From Demequina lutea (GTDB lineage: Bacteria; Actinomycetota; Actinomycetes; Actinomycetales; Demequinaceae), in NCBI RefSeq assembly GCF_013409005.1, contig NZ_JACBZO010000001.1, forward strand, positions 1,612,001 through 1,676,000: a stretch of DNA of 64,000 nt, read 5' to 3'. This document shows positions 24,801 to 32,404 of the stretch, one piece after another. Each line of letters begins with the position of its first letter. Position 1 is the first letter of the stretch. The position numbers and the translations under genes were made by a program. The notes below the pieces were generated by a model. It saw only the letters and a program-made list of their open reading frames with translations, had not been told where the DNA came from and made no database searches.

Positions 24801-24847
24801 TGCTGGGTCACTCACTGCACGCAGAGGATTCTAGCCAAACGCTCTGA
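21830..24847 (+). CDS. LacI-type ligand-binding sensor fused to GGDEF and EAL domains
   Basis: A protein of about 1005 residues. Residues 1-290 are a periplasmic-binding-protein fold of LacI-regulator type without a DNA-binding headpiece or signal peptide (TRIGFVGN, LIIPRDLAIVAFDN, LSSVNQSF). A helical linker and a GAF-like region follow. The GGDEF domain is intact (GGDEF near 653) with an inhibitory RxxD five residues before it (RSVD-TGARF). The EAL domain (EALVRW near 780, DDFGTGYSS near 897, AFKIDRSFI, VAEGVE) keeps its metal and catalytic residues. It should both make and degrade c-di-GMP under control of a cytoplasmic ligand. The start is GTG 21830 or ATG 21842. Neither has a clear ribosome site. 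Confidence 0.9.
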   Translation: MRPKMTHPLTVLVFTPSLGGNFFGDLFTGIAREVVGADGRLVFVETLQAAAPRDEAGEQGDFATRVAWSQVDGVISITTAVGAGYLQQLRAAGKPVVLVSSTQMADFNAPVARPDNRRGTIAAVEHLIEHGHTRIGFVGNLAQQDIRERFAAYRQTLAAHGLTADPALMFAAPENAETGGAVAARSLLDAPQRPTALMVATDQNAMGVIRTLTDAGLIIPRDLAIVAFDNIAAGTFSAPTLSSVNQSFDKVGALAGRLILAKMRGGAVPDITFESESAALIVRESCGCDIEAQHSESRAGDSLSVAPIERLRDELQDVLERELLTGDAVVDNRSQHAVTAIALDAVRVVEQGDNVSAAQIKALTTSLQSLTSRPDTLRRFTDAIVDHAQRAGSSTARATDGRSAVSARVAAALWKVQAAASLQQAEVTDKAIAEQYVVDAGLLDTGDSDPRDLRWLTGTRVKAGVLALWEGKPSSGQLRIVGTYDPANVQPKLVDTLLSSEHFPPEQLIVSATKGSREVCVVVPVSTKERDWGLLAVVAEIDPTTARETFQHWAELLCASLESQRLQEVVRRSALFDALTGLPNRQLFVTQLEHALALWRRSHTPFSVLFLDVDGFKLINDSLGHQMGDRVLIAVGADITRELRSVDTGARFGGDEFVILLTDTDAAGALVVAQRVQARFAEVHEFDGHEVVTRASIGIATSLIEYTSAEEVLHDADTAMYRAKTAEPGTVAFFDAPMHVSALRRTALANELDQGLRENQFELQYQPIVNLASGRTDRFEALVRWRHPERGQLLPDEFLPSMEDTGLIVQLGHWVMAEVCRQLVEWGPEVVSVSVNISDKEFWSQDLLTRVLATVGRHGLAPDRITLEITESVLMRRPELALRLMQKMHEAGLRLHIDDFGTGYSSLETLHRFPVDAFKIDRSFIRTLTSSDNSVELISALVKLGKALGIAVVAEGVETGEQLEFLQEIGCATGQGYLFMPAVAGDRVAELLGHSLHAEDSSQTL

Positions 24848-24927
24848 TTCGACCGCAGGCGTCCCTGAGCGTGGACATCGTGATGACACCGGTGCCCCGC
24901 GACGTCCGGGTCACCTAGCCTTACGTC

Positions 24928-25761
24928 ATGTCCTCATGGCGGCTGATCCGTGCGCTTGCCCTGTCATGTCACCCCATTCCCTCGGTGGCCGTGACGGCGA
25001 TGAGTGCTGGATTGGCAGCCCTCGCCGGGCTCCCCGTCGGCCGCGGTGCGCTTGTGACGGCCGCGGTGTTCACGGGCCAGCTGTCGATTGGCTGGTCGAA
25101 CGACTACCTCGATGCCGAGCGCGACCGGGCCGTGCTGAGGCCCGACAAACCCCTCGCTACTGGTGCAGTCCGGCCGCGCATCGTCGGCATTGCCACTGCG
25201 GTGGCGCTCGTCTCCACTTTCACCCTGTCGACGCTGCTCGGTTGGCCAGGCGGCGCCGTTGCACTGATTACCGTGCTCACCGCCTGGGCCTACAACCTGG
25301 GCCTCAAGGCAACGATCCTGTCTTGGTTGCCGTACGCGATTGCCTTCGGGTTGTCCCCCGCGATCGCGACCCTGTCGGCCTCGCCCCCTCGGTGGCCGGC
25401 TGCCTGGGTGTTGACCGTGGGTGTGCTCCTCGGCGTTGCCGCACATCTCGGCAACGTACTACCGGACCTCGGCGATGACGTCGCCACCGGAATCCACGGA
25501 CTGGCACATAAGATCGGCGCCAGGGCAACGGCACTGACCGCAACCGCAATGTTGCTCACTGCATCTGCGGTCATCCTCTTTGGCCCGGCCGGGCACTTGG
25601 GATCGTGGCGTTGGACCGGATTCGGTGCGGCCGTGCTCATCACGTGTGCTGCCACGCGCCTCGCGTTCCGCGACCCATCATCGCGGAGGTTCTTCTTCGC
25701 AATCATCCTGATCGCGGCGCTCAACCTCGTGTCGTTCGGCTTCTCGGGCATCCGCATCTGA
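24928..25761 (+). CDS. UbiA-family prenyltransferase
   Basis: The 277-residue membrane protein has about eight helices and the first aspartate-rich motif NDYLDAERDR (residues 58-67), which binds the Mg-prenyl diphosphate. A second acidic cluster is LPDLGDDVATG. The family prenylates aromatic or lipid acceptors. The acceptor here is unknown and no quinone-pathway gene is adjacent. It is an isolated gene. Confidence 0.88.
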   Translation: MSSWRLIRALALSCHPIPSVAVTAMSAGLAALAGLPVGRGALVTAAVFTGQLSIGWSNDYLDAERDRAVLRPDKPLATGAVRPRIVGIATAVALVSTFTLSTLLGWPGGAVALITVLTAWAYNLGLKATILSWLPYAIAFGLSPAIATLSASPPRWPAAWVLTVGVLLGVAAHLGNVLPDLGDDVATGIHGLAHKIGARATALTATAMLLTASAVILFGPAGHLGSWRWTGFGAAVLITCAATRLAFRDPSSRRFFFAIILIAALNLVSFGFSGIRI

Positions 25762-25837
25762 TTCGGAACGGGAGCGACTCTCCGTGGAAGGGCATCGGCG
25801 GCCCGGCGGACGCTACCGCGCTCAGTCCTTCCCTCGC

Positions 25838-26764
25838 TCAGCCCTCGGCGCCCTGCTCATCGACGAACCAAAGGCACGCCGGTCCGGGCTGGCACCATTG
25901 CCCGCCCCACTGCGGCGCCAGCGGCGCGTTGACGGGGAGCGCTGCCCGTTCCATCACGGTCAGGGTGGGTGCATTACCGGTGGGCAGGGCGCAACCGGTA
26001 TCCACGAGTACAGGGTCATTGAAGGCGAGGCCGACCTCGGCCGGTACTGGCCACACAACCGACTCCCCGAGCACACATGCCCGGATGAGCGACTCTCCCT
26101 CACGGCTGCTGCGCACCTCCTGCCCGTTGTTGAGCGTGTACACGATGCTCGTGGCGGTCACCCGGATGTTGGCCACCGGGTTCTCTGCGGTACCCGGGGC
26201 GTTCCGGTTCGAATAGGCACCTATCGGGTTCCCGACGAGCGTGTCACCGACCGGCAACTCCAGGCACTGCTTGTCCTCGGCAGTGCACTGGGTGACCGGC
26301 CCTCGCTCATTGGGGTTCCACGGCTTGATGGCGACCAGTTCGGTGCTCGAATAGCCGCCTGAGTACCAAATCACCGGTGTGGCAATCGTCAAAGAACCCA
26401 GAACAAGCGGCTCGTCCCCAAGGGCGAGAACCTGAGTCTGGGCCTTGAATGGTCCCGAGCCCTCGCTATCTTGGATGCTGCGGCGTTCCACGACATTGCG
26501 GGTCACGGCGGTGCGGCCGTCCAACTCGAACGTCACCGTATCGCCCGAGATGCGCACGACGACGCGCTTCACGCCATCTGTGCCGAGTGCGGCGAAGCCG
26601 CCCGGGATCGCCTGCGAACCCGGGTCAGCCCACTGTTGCGCCGTAGGGACCAGTGCGCCGTACACGCCATCGTCCACCGCGTGCAGGTACGGCTCGCAGC
26701 CGGACAACCCCGCCCCGAGCAACAGCACCACGGCAGCACCCCACGACACCCGCGCGAGTCCCAC
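25838..26764 (-). CDS. secreted lipoprotein of unknown function
   Basis: From the GTG at 26764, preceded by a GAGGAGG ribosome site, the 308-residue product begins with a signal peptide ending in a lipobox (LSGC, Cys23). The mature part is rich in beta-strand-like sequence and has paired cysteines (QCTAEDKQC, and two near the C-terminus, WCQPGPAC). No family is recognised. The frame is open further upstream but the upstream residues do not look like a protein. It probably sits on the outer face of the membrane. Confidence 0.75.
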   Translation of the reverse strand: MGLARVSWGAAVVLLLGAGLSGCEPYLHAVDDGVYGALVPTAQQWADPGSQAIPGGFAALGTDGVKRVVVRISGDTVTFELDGRTAVTRNVVERRSIQDSEGSGPFKAQTQVLALGDEPLVLGSLTIATPVIWYSGGYSSTELVAIKPWNPNERGPVTQCTAEDKQCLELPVGDTLVGNPIGAYSNRNAPGTAENPVANIRVTATSIVYTLNNGQEVRSSREGESLIRACVLGESVVWPVPAEVGLAFNDPVLVDTGCALPTGNAPTLTVMERAALPVNAPLAPQWGGQWCQPGPACLWFVDEQGAEG

Positions 26765-26991
26765 GACACGCACCTCCTCTGCAACCAGCGTATGACTCCA
26801 GCGGTGGTAATGCAGGATGTGGCGACACCCAGTCTTGGGATGCCTGACGGTCACCGGCCGGGCCGGTTCGCGTATTCGGTCCGTGTCGTCCTCGGACGAC
26901 CCGCAGACGACGCGGGTGCCACAATGCAGGGAGAAGCGACGACGGTCGCGCCGCCACCTGCGGTGCGTCCCGCGCCACAAGAGGAGCACCG

Positions 26992-28032
26992 ATGCCCTAC
27001 CTACCCGCCGCCGACCGCTACGACACGATGGCCTACCGCCGCACCGGCCGTTCGGGACTTGTCCTGCCGCTGCTCTCCCTTGGCCTTTGGCACAACTTTG
27101 GGGACGACAAGCCGTTAGAGACCCAGCGCGCCATTCTGCGTACCGCCTTCGACAGGGGCATCACGCACTTCGACTTGGCGAATAACTATGGTCCGCCCTA
27201 CGGTTCGGCCGAGGTCAACGCGGGCCGGGTGCTGCGCGAGGACTTCGGACAACACCGCGACGAGCTCGTGATTTCGACCAAGGCCGGCTACGACATGTGG
27301 CCGGGCCCATACGGTCAGGGCGGCGGATCGCGCAAGTACCTGCTGGCCTCTCTCGACCAGTCACTGGCCCGGCTGGGGCTGGACTACGTCGACATCTTCT
27401 ACTCCCACCGCTTCGACGCCGCCACGCCCCTGGAGGAGACAATGGGTGCGCTCGACACCGCGGTGCGGTCGGGTCGCGCGCTTTACGCAGGCATCTCCTC
27501 CTACTCCGCCGCCGACACTCGCCGGGCCGCGCAGATCCTTGCCGAGCTCGGCACTCCGTTGCTGATCCACCAGCCCTCCTACTCGATGCTCAACCGGTGG
27601 ATAGAGAACGACGGGCTGCTGGACGCGCTTGACGAGGTAGGCGCCGGTTGCATCGCGTTCTCACCGCTAGCCCAAGGCATGCTGACCGACCGCTACCTGA
27701 AAGGCATTCCGGCCGGCTCGCGCGCCGCGGAGCACTCCTCGCTGTCCACCGACTTGATCTCTGCGGACGCGATGGCGCACGTCCGCGCCTTGAACGAGAT
27801 CGCCGCCGACCGGGGCCAGTCGCTCGCGCAGATGGCGCTCGCGTGGGCGCTTCGTGACGAGCGCATGACCTCCTTGGTGCTCGGTGCGAGCAGCGTGGCC
27901 CAACTCGAGCAGAATCTGGGTGCACTGGCCAACCTCGAATTCACCAACACCGACCTGGCCGCGATCGACGCTCACGCCGTCGATTCGGGCATCGACCTGT
28001 GGGCGCGGTTCCGGCTTGCGGCGACTAGCTGA
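26992..28032 (+). CDS. aldo/keto reductase, YghZ (L-glyceraldehyde-3-phosphate reductase) type
   Basis: The 346-residue TIM-barrel oxidoreductase has a GITHFDLANNYGPPYGSAE block holding the Asp and Tyr of the catalytic tetrad, Lys in VISTKAGYDMWPGPYG and His in DIFYSHRFD. The long insert after the lysine and the ending (NLGALANLEFTNTDLAAID) match the YghZ/Gpr subgroup, which detoxifies aldehydes with NADPH. ATG 26992 follows a GAGGAG site. It is a single-gene unit with a possible terminator after it. Confidence 0.9.
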   Translation: MPYLPAADRYDTMAYRRTGRSGLVLPLLSLGLWHNFGDDKPLETQRAILRTAFDRGITHFDLANNYGPPYGSAEVNAGRVLREDFGQHRDELVISTKAGYDMWPGPYGQGGGSRKYLLASLDQSLARLGLDYVDIFYSHRFDAATPLEETMGALDTAVRSGRALYAGISSYSAADTRRAAQILAELGTPLLIHQPSYSMLNRWIENDGLLDALDEVGAGCIAFSPLAQGMLTDRYLKGIPAGSRAAEHSSLSTDLISADAMAHVRALNEIAADRGQSLAQMALAWALRDERMTSLVLGASSVAQLEQNLGALANLEFTNTDLAAIDAHAVDSGIDLWARFRLAATS

Positions 28033-28041
28033 CCAAGCGTC

Positions 28042-28076
28042 AGGCCCACCGCGGCCAGGGCGTGGCCATCGGGCCT
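28042..28076 (+). terminator. possible terminator after the aldo/keto reductase gene
   Basis: AGGCCC (28042-28047) pairs with GGGCCT (28071-28076), with an inner GGCCA/TGGCC stem. A short C/T tail (CTTG) follows. It lies between convergent genes. Confidence 0.4.
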
Positions 28077-28191
28077 CTTGAGAAGCGGTTGGTGCTGGAG
28101 AGCGGCGCGCCCCCGGGCCGATCGACTCGGCATGGGGCACATTGTTTGAGCAGCGACCCTCCTCGCCAAGAGTCAGTCGTCAGCCGCTCGT

Positions 28192-28536
28192 TCAGTGGCC
28201 CTCGCCGTCGACTTGCGGCGTGACCTGAATCTCCGTAATGGCCTGCAGCGCTGCGCTGTGCACTCGCAGGGCCTTGAGCCCCGCCGCCGTTGGGCGGAGC
28301 CAGGTCCGTGGCTTGTTGGCGACGTACCCCTTTCGCACGGCGACGTAGCCAGTTCTTTCGAGTCGAAAGACGGCCTTACTGAGCGAGGAGTCGTCGGTCT
28401 CGATGAGGTCGCGCAGGGTGGCGAAGTCCACCTCCGACCCGTTGCCGAGTGCGGCCATGGCCGAATAGCGCACGGGTGTGAGGAGGGCATCGTCCAGGTG
28501 GTGCCGTGGATGGGTGAAGGCCGGCTCCTCGGTCAT
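28192..28536 (-). CDS. winged-helix transcriptional regulator (MarR/ArsR-like, small)
   Basis: The 114-residue protein has a winged helix: LTPVRYSAMAALGNGSEVDF, then RDLIETDDSSLSKAVFRLERTGYV and a wing VRKGYVANKPRTWLRPT, ending in a short helix. It resembles the small family that pairs with polytopic membrane proteins. Its ATG overlaps the stop of the upstream membrane gene (ATGA), so the two are co-expressed. An 18-bp near-perfect dyad upstream of the pair (29442-29459) is its likely binding site. Confidence 0.8.
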   Translation of the reverse strand: MTEEPAFTHPRHHLDDALLTPVRYSAMAALGNGSEVDFATLRDLIETDDSSLSKAVFRLERTGYVAVRKGYVANKPRTWLRPTAAGLKALRVHSAALQAITEIQVTPQVDGEGH

Positions 28537-29423
28537 GTCCGTCGATACGTTCTGAGCGTGGTGCACACCAGAGGCACGGCTACCGCGACGCCGCTGAGTG
28601 TTGCCACCAGGGGCGTGTCCCAGGAGGTCCTCGCGGCCACCACGGCGAGCGCGAACAACAGGGTGAAAGTGATGCCGAACGCGAACCACTGGGATTGGCC
28701 CCACTCCGAGCCGATGCTGGGTAAACCCCACCGGGAGCCCGAGCCAAACGACAGCACGATGACCGCCAGAAGGGGGAGCACTGTGACCCAGAAGTACCAG
28801 GAATAGGGTGTCAGCGCGGCGATGACGCCGAAGCTGATTCCAAGTGTCACAGTAGCCGTTGCCGCCGCCCTTCCCAGTGGCGCGGATGGCGTTGCGGGGC
28901 GCCGATGCGATGACATGCCGCCTGCCTTCCTGGCCGTGCCAAACGCGAGGACCCCCATGGGCACCGCCACGAACGCCGCGGCCACCAGGTTCGCCCACCA
29001 TGGGTATCCGACATCGGCGACCGAGGCCACCATCGCCGCCAGGAAGACGATCAGGCCCGGGAGCATCAGTAGTAGCCTCAATCCCCCGCGAGGCATCGCG
29101 ACGGAGATGAGCAGCCGATTCCGGGCCCCCTGAACAAGTTGCGTGAGCAACAGAAACGGGACCATCACGAGGCCCACATAGTTGTAGGCGTGGAAGACGG
29201 CCGAACCTTCGGGACCTGGGTTGAAGAAGAGCAGCAGGTACGTCCCCACGTAGACGAAGAGCGCCGCCGCCACCCACCCCTGAATCACAGCATGCGCGCG
29301 AAAGTCGGTGTGTGCGAGAGTGCGAGCCCCCACCCGTTCCGCATCGGCGAGGAGCCTCGCGGCGGCCGACGCGTCGAGGTTCACGTCAGTCGGTGCCTCA
29401 TACTCAAACCCGGAGTCGGTCAT
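28533..29423 (-). CDS. polytopic membrane protein of unknown function
   Basis: The 296-residue protein has a hydrophilic N-terminus of about 45 residues, then about eight hydrophobic helices (GWVAAALFVYVGTYLLLFF, YNYVGLVMVPFLLLTQLV, LLLMLPGLIVFLAAMVASV and others). No active-site motif is seen. It is coupled to the small winged-helix gene that follows it. Such regulator/membrane-protein pairs are common, but the role is unknown. Confidence 0.75.
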   Translation of the reverse strand: MTDSGFEYEAPTDVNLDASAAARLLADAERVGARTLAHTDFRAHAVIQGWVAAALFVYVGTYLLLFFNPGPEGSAVFHAYNYVGLVMVPFLLLTQLVQGARNRLLISVAMPRGGLRLLLMLPGLIVFLAAMVASVADVGYPWWANLVAAAFVAVPMGVLAFGTARKAGGMSSHRRPATPSAPLGRAAATATVTLGISFGVIAALTPYSWYFWVTVLPLLAVIVLSFGSGSRWGLPSIGSEWGQSQWFAFGITFTLLFALAVVAARTSWDTPLVATLSGVAVAVPLVCTTLRTYRRT

Positions 29424-29441
29424 ATCGGCAGGTTAGCATGT

Positions 29442-29459
29442 ACTTTCCATTTGGCAAGT
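29442..29459. promoter_or_regulatory. 18-bp dyad, probable operator of the regulator/membrane-protein pair
   Basis: ACTTTCCATTTGGCAAGT is symmetric at 14 of 18 positions and lies 18 bp upstream of the ATG at 29423 (minus strand). ACTTTC/GAAAGT-like dyads are used by small winged-helix repressors, so autoregulation by the gene at 28192-28536 is likely. Confidence 0.5.
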
Positions 29460-29565
29460 GGAGCCGGCCGATACCCGTGCAACCCTGCGCTACCGGAGAG
29501 CACTCCGTGGTTCTGGATTGGTCTCGCCGTGCCGACGACGCGGTCCGCCTCCGCTGTCGGGAATG

Positions 29566-29595
29566 ACAAAGGGACCGCCTCAGCGGTCCCTTTGT
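29566..29595 (-). terminator. terminator, originally that of tRNA-Pro
   Basis: A 13-bp stem (29566-29578 with 29583-29595) and CTCA loop lie directly beside attL. Before integration this hairpin would have followed the 3' end of the tRNA-Pro gene on the minus strand; the element now separates them by 8 kb. Confidence 0.75.
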
Positions 29596-29599
29596 TTCA

Positions 29600-29642
29600 G
29601 TCGGGCTGACAGGATTTGAACCTGCGACCCCTTGACCCCCAG
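29600..29642. repeat. attL, 43-bp attachment repeat
   Basis: Identical to 37647-37689 over 43 bp, and equal to the 3' half of tRNA-Pro including the anticodon-loop G run. Beyond base 29642 the sequence departs from the tRNA. A hairpin CACGGG-TACG-CCCGTG follows at 29651-29666. Confidence 0.92.
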
Positions 29643-29738
29643 GCATCGGCCACGGGTACGCCCGTGTTCACCGTTGTCCGTTCTCCCTGGTAAATGGCAT
29701 TCGCGAACATCTGCGGACAGCCACGGACAATCAAAAAG

Positions 29739-29760
29739 TGGTTCAAAAAGTGGTTCAAAC
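29739..29760. repeat. 22-bp inner direct repeat, left copy (possible integrase arm site)
   Basis: Identical to 37556-37577 and in the same orientation, 97 bp inside attL. It consists of two TGGTTCAAA units, and together with upstream bases it forms a 12-bp tandem (TCAAAAAGTGGT from 29731). Such paired repeats near both att sites are typical of integrase arm-binding sites. Confidence 0.6.
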
Positions 29761-29771
29761 ATGGAGGAATG

Positions 29772-30275
29772 ATGAGTATCTCAGCAGACAAGATGAAGGA
29801 CGCCCCGGCTTGGGCAACGCGTTACGAGACGACGGATGACGAGAGCGGCGGATGGTTCGCACGCGACCTCACCAAGCCCACCACCATCGCCACGGCGACG
29901 GGCTCGCAGACTGGGCGGGCTCAACTGATCCTCGATAGCGGGAACGTCTATGTGGTCGATAACGCCACGGACCAGCAATGGTCCAACCCTGGGCAGATGC
30001 GCATGCTTGCGGCGCACTTGCTCAACGCGGCCGACGCTTGGGACGAACTACGCACGGCTGCACTCAACACGGGCTTCGTGGAGAACCTCAACCGCTGCAT
30101 GACTGCCGCCGACGTGGACGTGGCGGGACTTGCGGACCGGACAGAGATTCCGGTGGCGAGGCTCGAAGCGATCCTTAGCGGCAAGGCAGAGGTGGGCATG
30201 GCCGAGTTGGTCATGTTCGCCGAAGCGCTCGACGTGAGCCCGTCCGAGTTACTGCCCACACCGCGCGACGTGTAG
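29772..30275 (+). CDS. XRE-family regulator of the satellite
   Basis: The 167-residue protein has an N-terminal part of about 100 residues without known domain (it includes ESGGWFARDLTKP and QLILDSGNVYVVDNATDQ) and a C-terminal helix-turn-helix of Cro/XRE type (LADRTEIPVARLEAILSGKAE followed by VGMAELVMFAEALDVSPSELL). ATG 29772 is chosen over the adjacent ATG 29769 because the GGAGGA site ends directly before the latter. It is the only plus-strand gene at the left end and is followed by a terminator. It is a candidate master repressor, to be relieved by a helper phage product. Confidence 0.78.
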   Translation: MSISADKMKDAPAWATRYETTDDESGGWFARDLTKPTTIATATGSQTGRAQLILDSGNVYVVDNATDQQWSNPGQMRMLAAHLLNAADAWDELRTAALNTGFVENLNRCMTAADVDVAGLADRTEIPVARLEAILSGKAEVGMAELVMFAEALDVSPSELLPTPRDV

Positions 30276-30293
30276 CACTCGCTCACACACTGG

Positions 30294-30324
30294 CGCCCCG
30301 CCTGGCCTCGTGCTCGGCGGGGCG
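30294..30324 (+). terminator. terminator of the XRE gene
   Basis: CGCCCCGCC (30294-30302) pairs exactly with GGCGGGGCG (30316-30324), followed by TTGT, 19 bp after the stop codon. Confidence 0.75.
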
Positions 30325-30638
30325 TTGTCATACGCAAACGGCCTCGCACAGATCCGTCTCAGAGGGGTCAATCCATCATGAAACAGGATCACCCCGGTAC
30401 ACCATGAAGGGAATGGCCTTTCCCCCCCCGACCTCTTAGGGGGGTACCCGCGCGCAGGATGAAGCCGCCCCCGCCGTGCCGTAACGCAGTGAAGGCCCGC
30501 CCCGAAGCCTAGGGGCGGGCCTTACTGTTTCGCGCAGGTGAGGTCATCGGCCAGAAAGGGTGCCTCGCTCACCTTCGATTCCGTAGGTCCCGGCTGTTTT
30601 AAGACATGCTGGCCGGGCGGTGACGTTGACGCGGGGTC
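30325..30638. other. gene-free, highly structured segment between convergent genes
   Basis: The segment holds a C6/G6 hairpin (30426-30431 with 30441-30446), flanked by GGTAC/GTACC, and a 12-bp perfect stem AAGGCCCGCCCC/GGGGCGGGCCTT (30492-30503 with 30512-30523) followed by ACTGTTT. The second is a likely plus-strand terminator. No coding frame has a convincing start. It could hold a small RNA or a packaging site; neither is shown. Confidence 0.5.
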
Positions 30639-32144
30639 TTAGAAGCCGGTGAGGATGTTGATCGCGGTCGGCCGGGAGACTCCCAGGCAGAGGCGCTCGG
30701 TGGCGCGGATCTTCACCTTGCCGTTGGTGAAGTCGTTATCAGACGAGTTGGTCATTGCCAGGGTGATGCCCTCGCGGACGAACGCCTGAGCGCCCATCTC
30801 GAGGTTGGCCAGCACGACGGTCCCAGGCAGCATCTGCGAGGTCTGGACGACGGGCACGCCCCACACCTCGCTAACGGTGCTTTGTCCCGGATCGCCCAGG
30901 ATGTAGTTCCCGAGCGAGTTCTTCGCCGTGCGGATCGTGTTCCAGGTCGTCGGGTTGATCACAATGACGTCCGGCTCGCAGTAACTCGGCCCGGTACGCA
31001 GGTCCGAGATTCCCGCCGAGATGACGTCCAGCGCCGCATCCCCGGACCCCTTGACCCGCGACAGCGTGCTCGGCGTGTTCAGCAACCCGAGCAGGTTATC
31101 TCCCGTGCCGTCGCCGTTCAGCAACTGCCAGTTCTCAGCATCGGTGATCTGACGCTGTAGCTCGACCTGCGTGTACCCCGCGAACGTCGGGAAGTCCTGA
31201 AGCATCTCATCCACGACGGTGGTGAAGATGCCGAGCTTCTTCGCTGTCAGGATCGTCTGCACGGGCGTCAGTGACGTCTCGGGCATCTGCCCACCCGCGT
31301 GCACCGTTGCGGCGCCTGCGGTGCGGTCCACGGTCGGGACCGTGGCACTCGTGCCTGCCCCGCCGAGGTCGGTGTATGTCGCGGTTGTTCCGTCGGAGAT
31401 GACGGCAACTAGGACGTTCTCAGCGCCAGCCGCTATCCCCCGGTACAGGCGGTAGCCGTTGGCCCCGGTGACAGCGGTCCAGTTGATCGGCTGCTTCTGG
31501 CTCGCGGTCAGCGTCGCGGTCAACTCGTTAGAGCCCACCGTCTCGCCGCCGCTGTTGGTCGCGGTCAACTTCCAGAAATAGTCGCCAGCGGCGAACGTGC
31601 CACCTGATGCCGCCGTGCCCAGGGTGATGACCGGCGAGGGTAGGGCAACCGTGTTCGCAGTGTGGGTGATCCACTCGACGCTTGGGCCTGCCATGGTGGT
31701 GCTCGGGATGTGATCGAGGATTCTGCTCGGCTCGAACTTGCGATCCACCAAGCCGATGAACTGGGCGGGCAGTTGAGTCCGTGCGAGATCTGAGGACGCC
31801 GCATCCTTGAGGTGAAGCGTGAGGTTCTGGCCCGACTTCGCGGCCAGGAAGAGGCCCTGCTGCTCATCGGGTGCCAGGGACAGGCTCGGGGTTGCCAGAC
31901 CCTTAACCGCGCGGCCGGTTTCGACGCCGTACCCGTAACCGCTCTCTAGCGACTCCCCGCCGCCCATGAGGCGCTGTGCGGACTTGTGGAGCTCGACCGT
32001 CGCGGCGTGGGTCTTGAGGTCGACGTCGATGTCGTCGAGGATGCGCTTCTTCTGCGCGGTTGAGAGGGACTCGTTGGCGACGGTCTCCTTCGCCTTGGTG
32101 GCGAGGTCCCGTATTGCGTTCTTTGCGAAAATGACATTAGACAT
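30639..32144 (-). CDS. HK97-fold phage major capsid protein with fibronectin-III-like insertion
   Basis: The 501-residue protein starts with a helical delta/scaffold-like segment (residues 1-65) and has the HK97 capsid core: ALDVISAGISDLRTGPSYCE, PDVIVINPTTWNTIRTAKNS, VWGVPVVQTSQMLPGTVVL and VREGITLAMTNSSDNDF. Residues of about 168-275, between the core strands VEWITHTANT and GGQMPETSLTPV, form an extra beta domain (GDYFWKLTATNSGGE, WTAVTGANGYRLYRG) like an FN3 module, probably displayed on the shell. A prohead protease and portal are missing from the element. The gene has its own promoter at 32376-32404. ATG 32144 has GGAG 11 nt upstream. Confidence 0.92.
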   Translation of the reverse strand: MSNVIFAKNAIRDLATKAKETVANESLSTAQKKRILDDIDVDLKTHAATVELHKSAQRLMGGGESLESGYGYGVETGRAVKGLATPSLSLAPDEQQGLFLAAKSGQNLTLHLKDAASSDLARTQLPAQFIGLVDRKFEPSRILDHIPSTTMAGPSVEWITHTANTVALPSPVITLGTAASGGTFAAGDYFWKLTATNSGGETVGSNELTATLTASQKQPINWTAVTGANGYRLYRGIAAGAENVLVAVISDGTTATYTDLGGAGTSATVPTVDRTAGAATVHAGGQMPETSLTPVQTILTAKKLGIFTTVVDEMLQDFPTFAGYTQVELQRQITDAENWQLLNGDGTGDNLLGLLNTPSTLSRVKGSGDAALDVISAGISDLRTGPSYCEPDVIVINPTTWNTIRTAKNSLGNYILGDPGQSTVSEVWGVPVVQTSQMLPGTVVLANLEMGAQAFVREGITLAMTNSSDNDFTNGKVKIRATERLCLGVSRPTAINILTGF

Positions 32145-32199
32145 GAGGATGACTCCAAAATTGTGGATGCGCCGGTAGCGCGTTGGATTGGGAGTAACC

Positions 32200-32219
32200 G
32201 ACGCGATAAATCTCGCGTC
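32200..32219. repeat. inverted repeat in capsid-gene leader
   Basis: GACGCGA (32200-32206) pairs with TCGCGTC (32213-32219) around TAAATC, 56 bp upstream of the capsid start. It lies in the untranslated leader and could be an operator or an RNA hairpin controlling capsid synthesis. Confidence 0.4.
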
Positions 32220-32375
32220 TCGGAGGGACCGGGTATCTCACACAACAACAGCGGTAGCGGCATATCCTGCGCGGCGGGTGCGGCGGCCGATTTCTCAGCA
32301 ACAGCAGCGGCGGGGCAATCTCTGCGGGTACGGGTGAAATTGTGTGTTCCGGAAGAATCTCCAGCTACATTTTCA

Positions 32376-32404
32376 ATTGTATGACGAGAACGAGTGAATC
32401 ACAA
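32376..32404 (-). promoter_or_regulatory. sigma70-type promoter for the capsid gene
   Basis: Minus-strand TTGTGA (32399-32404) and TACAAT (32376-32381) are separated by exactly 17 bp. It lies just after the Zn-ribbon gene and about 230 bp upstream of the capsid ATG, giving a long leader. This would let the capsid gene be expressed apart from the replication operon. Confidence 0.6.

Noticed and set aside
29600-29642. A second tRNA gene at the left end of the element
   Set aside because: Only the 3' half of the tRNA is present; the 5' part after base 29642 does not pair. It is attL.
30639-32144. Encapsulin rather than phage capsid
   Set aside because: No cargo gene or cargo peptide nearby, a delta-like N-terminal segment is present, and a small terminase and integrase are in the same element.
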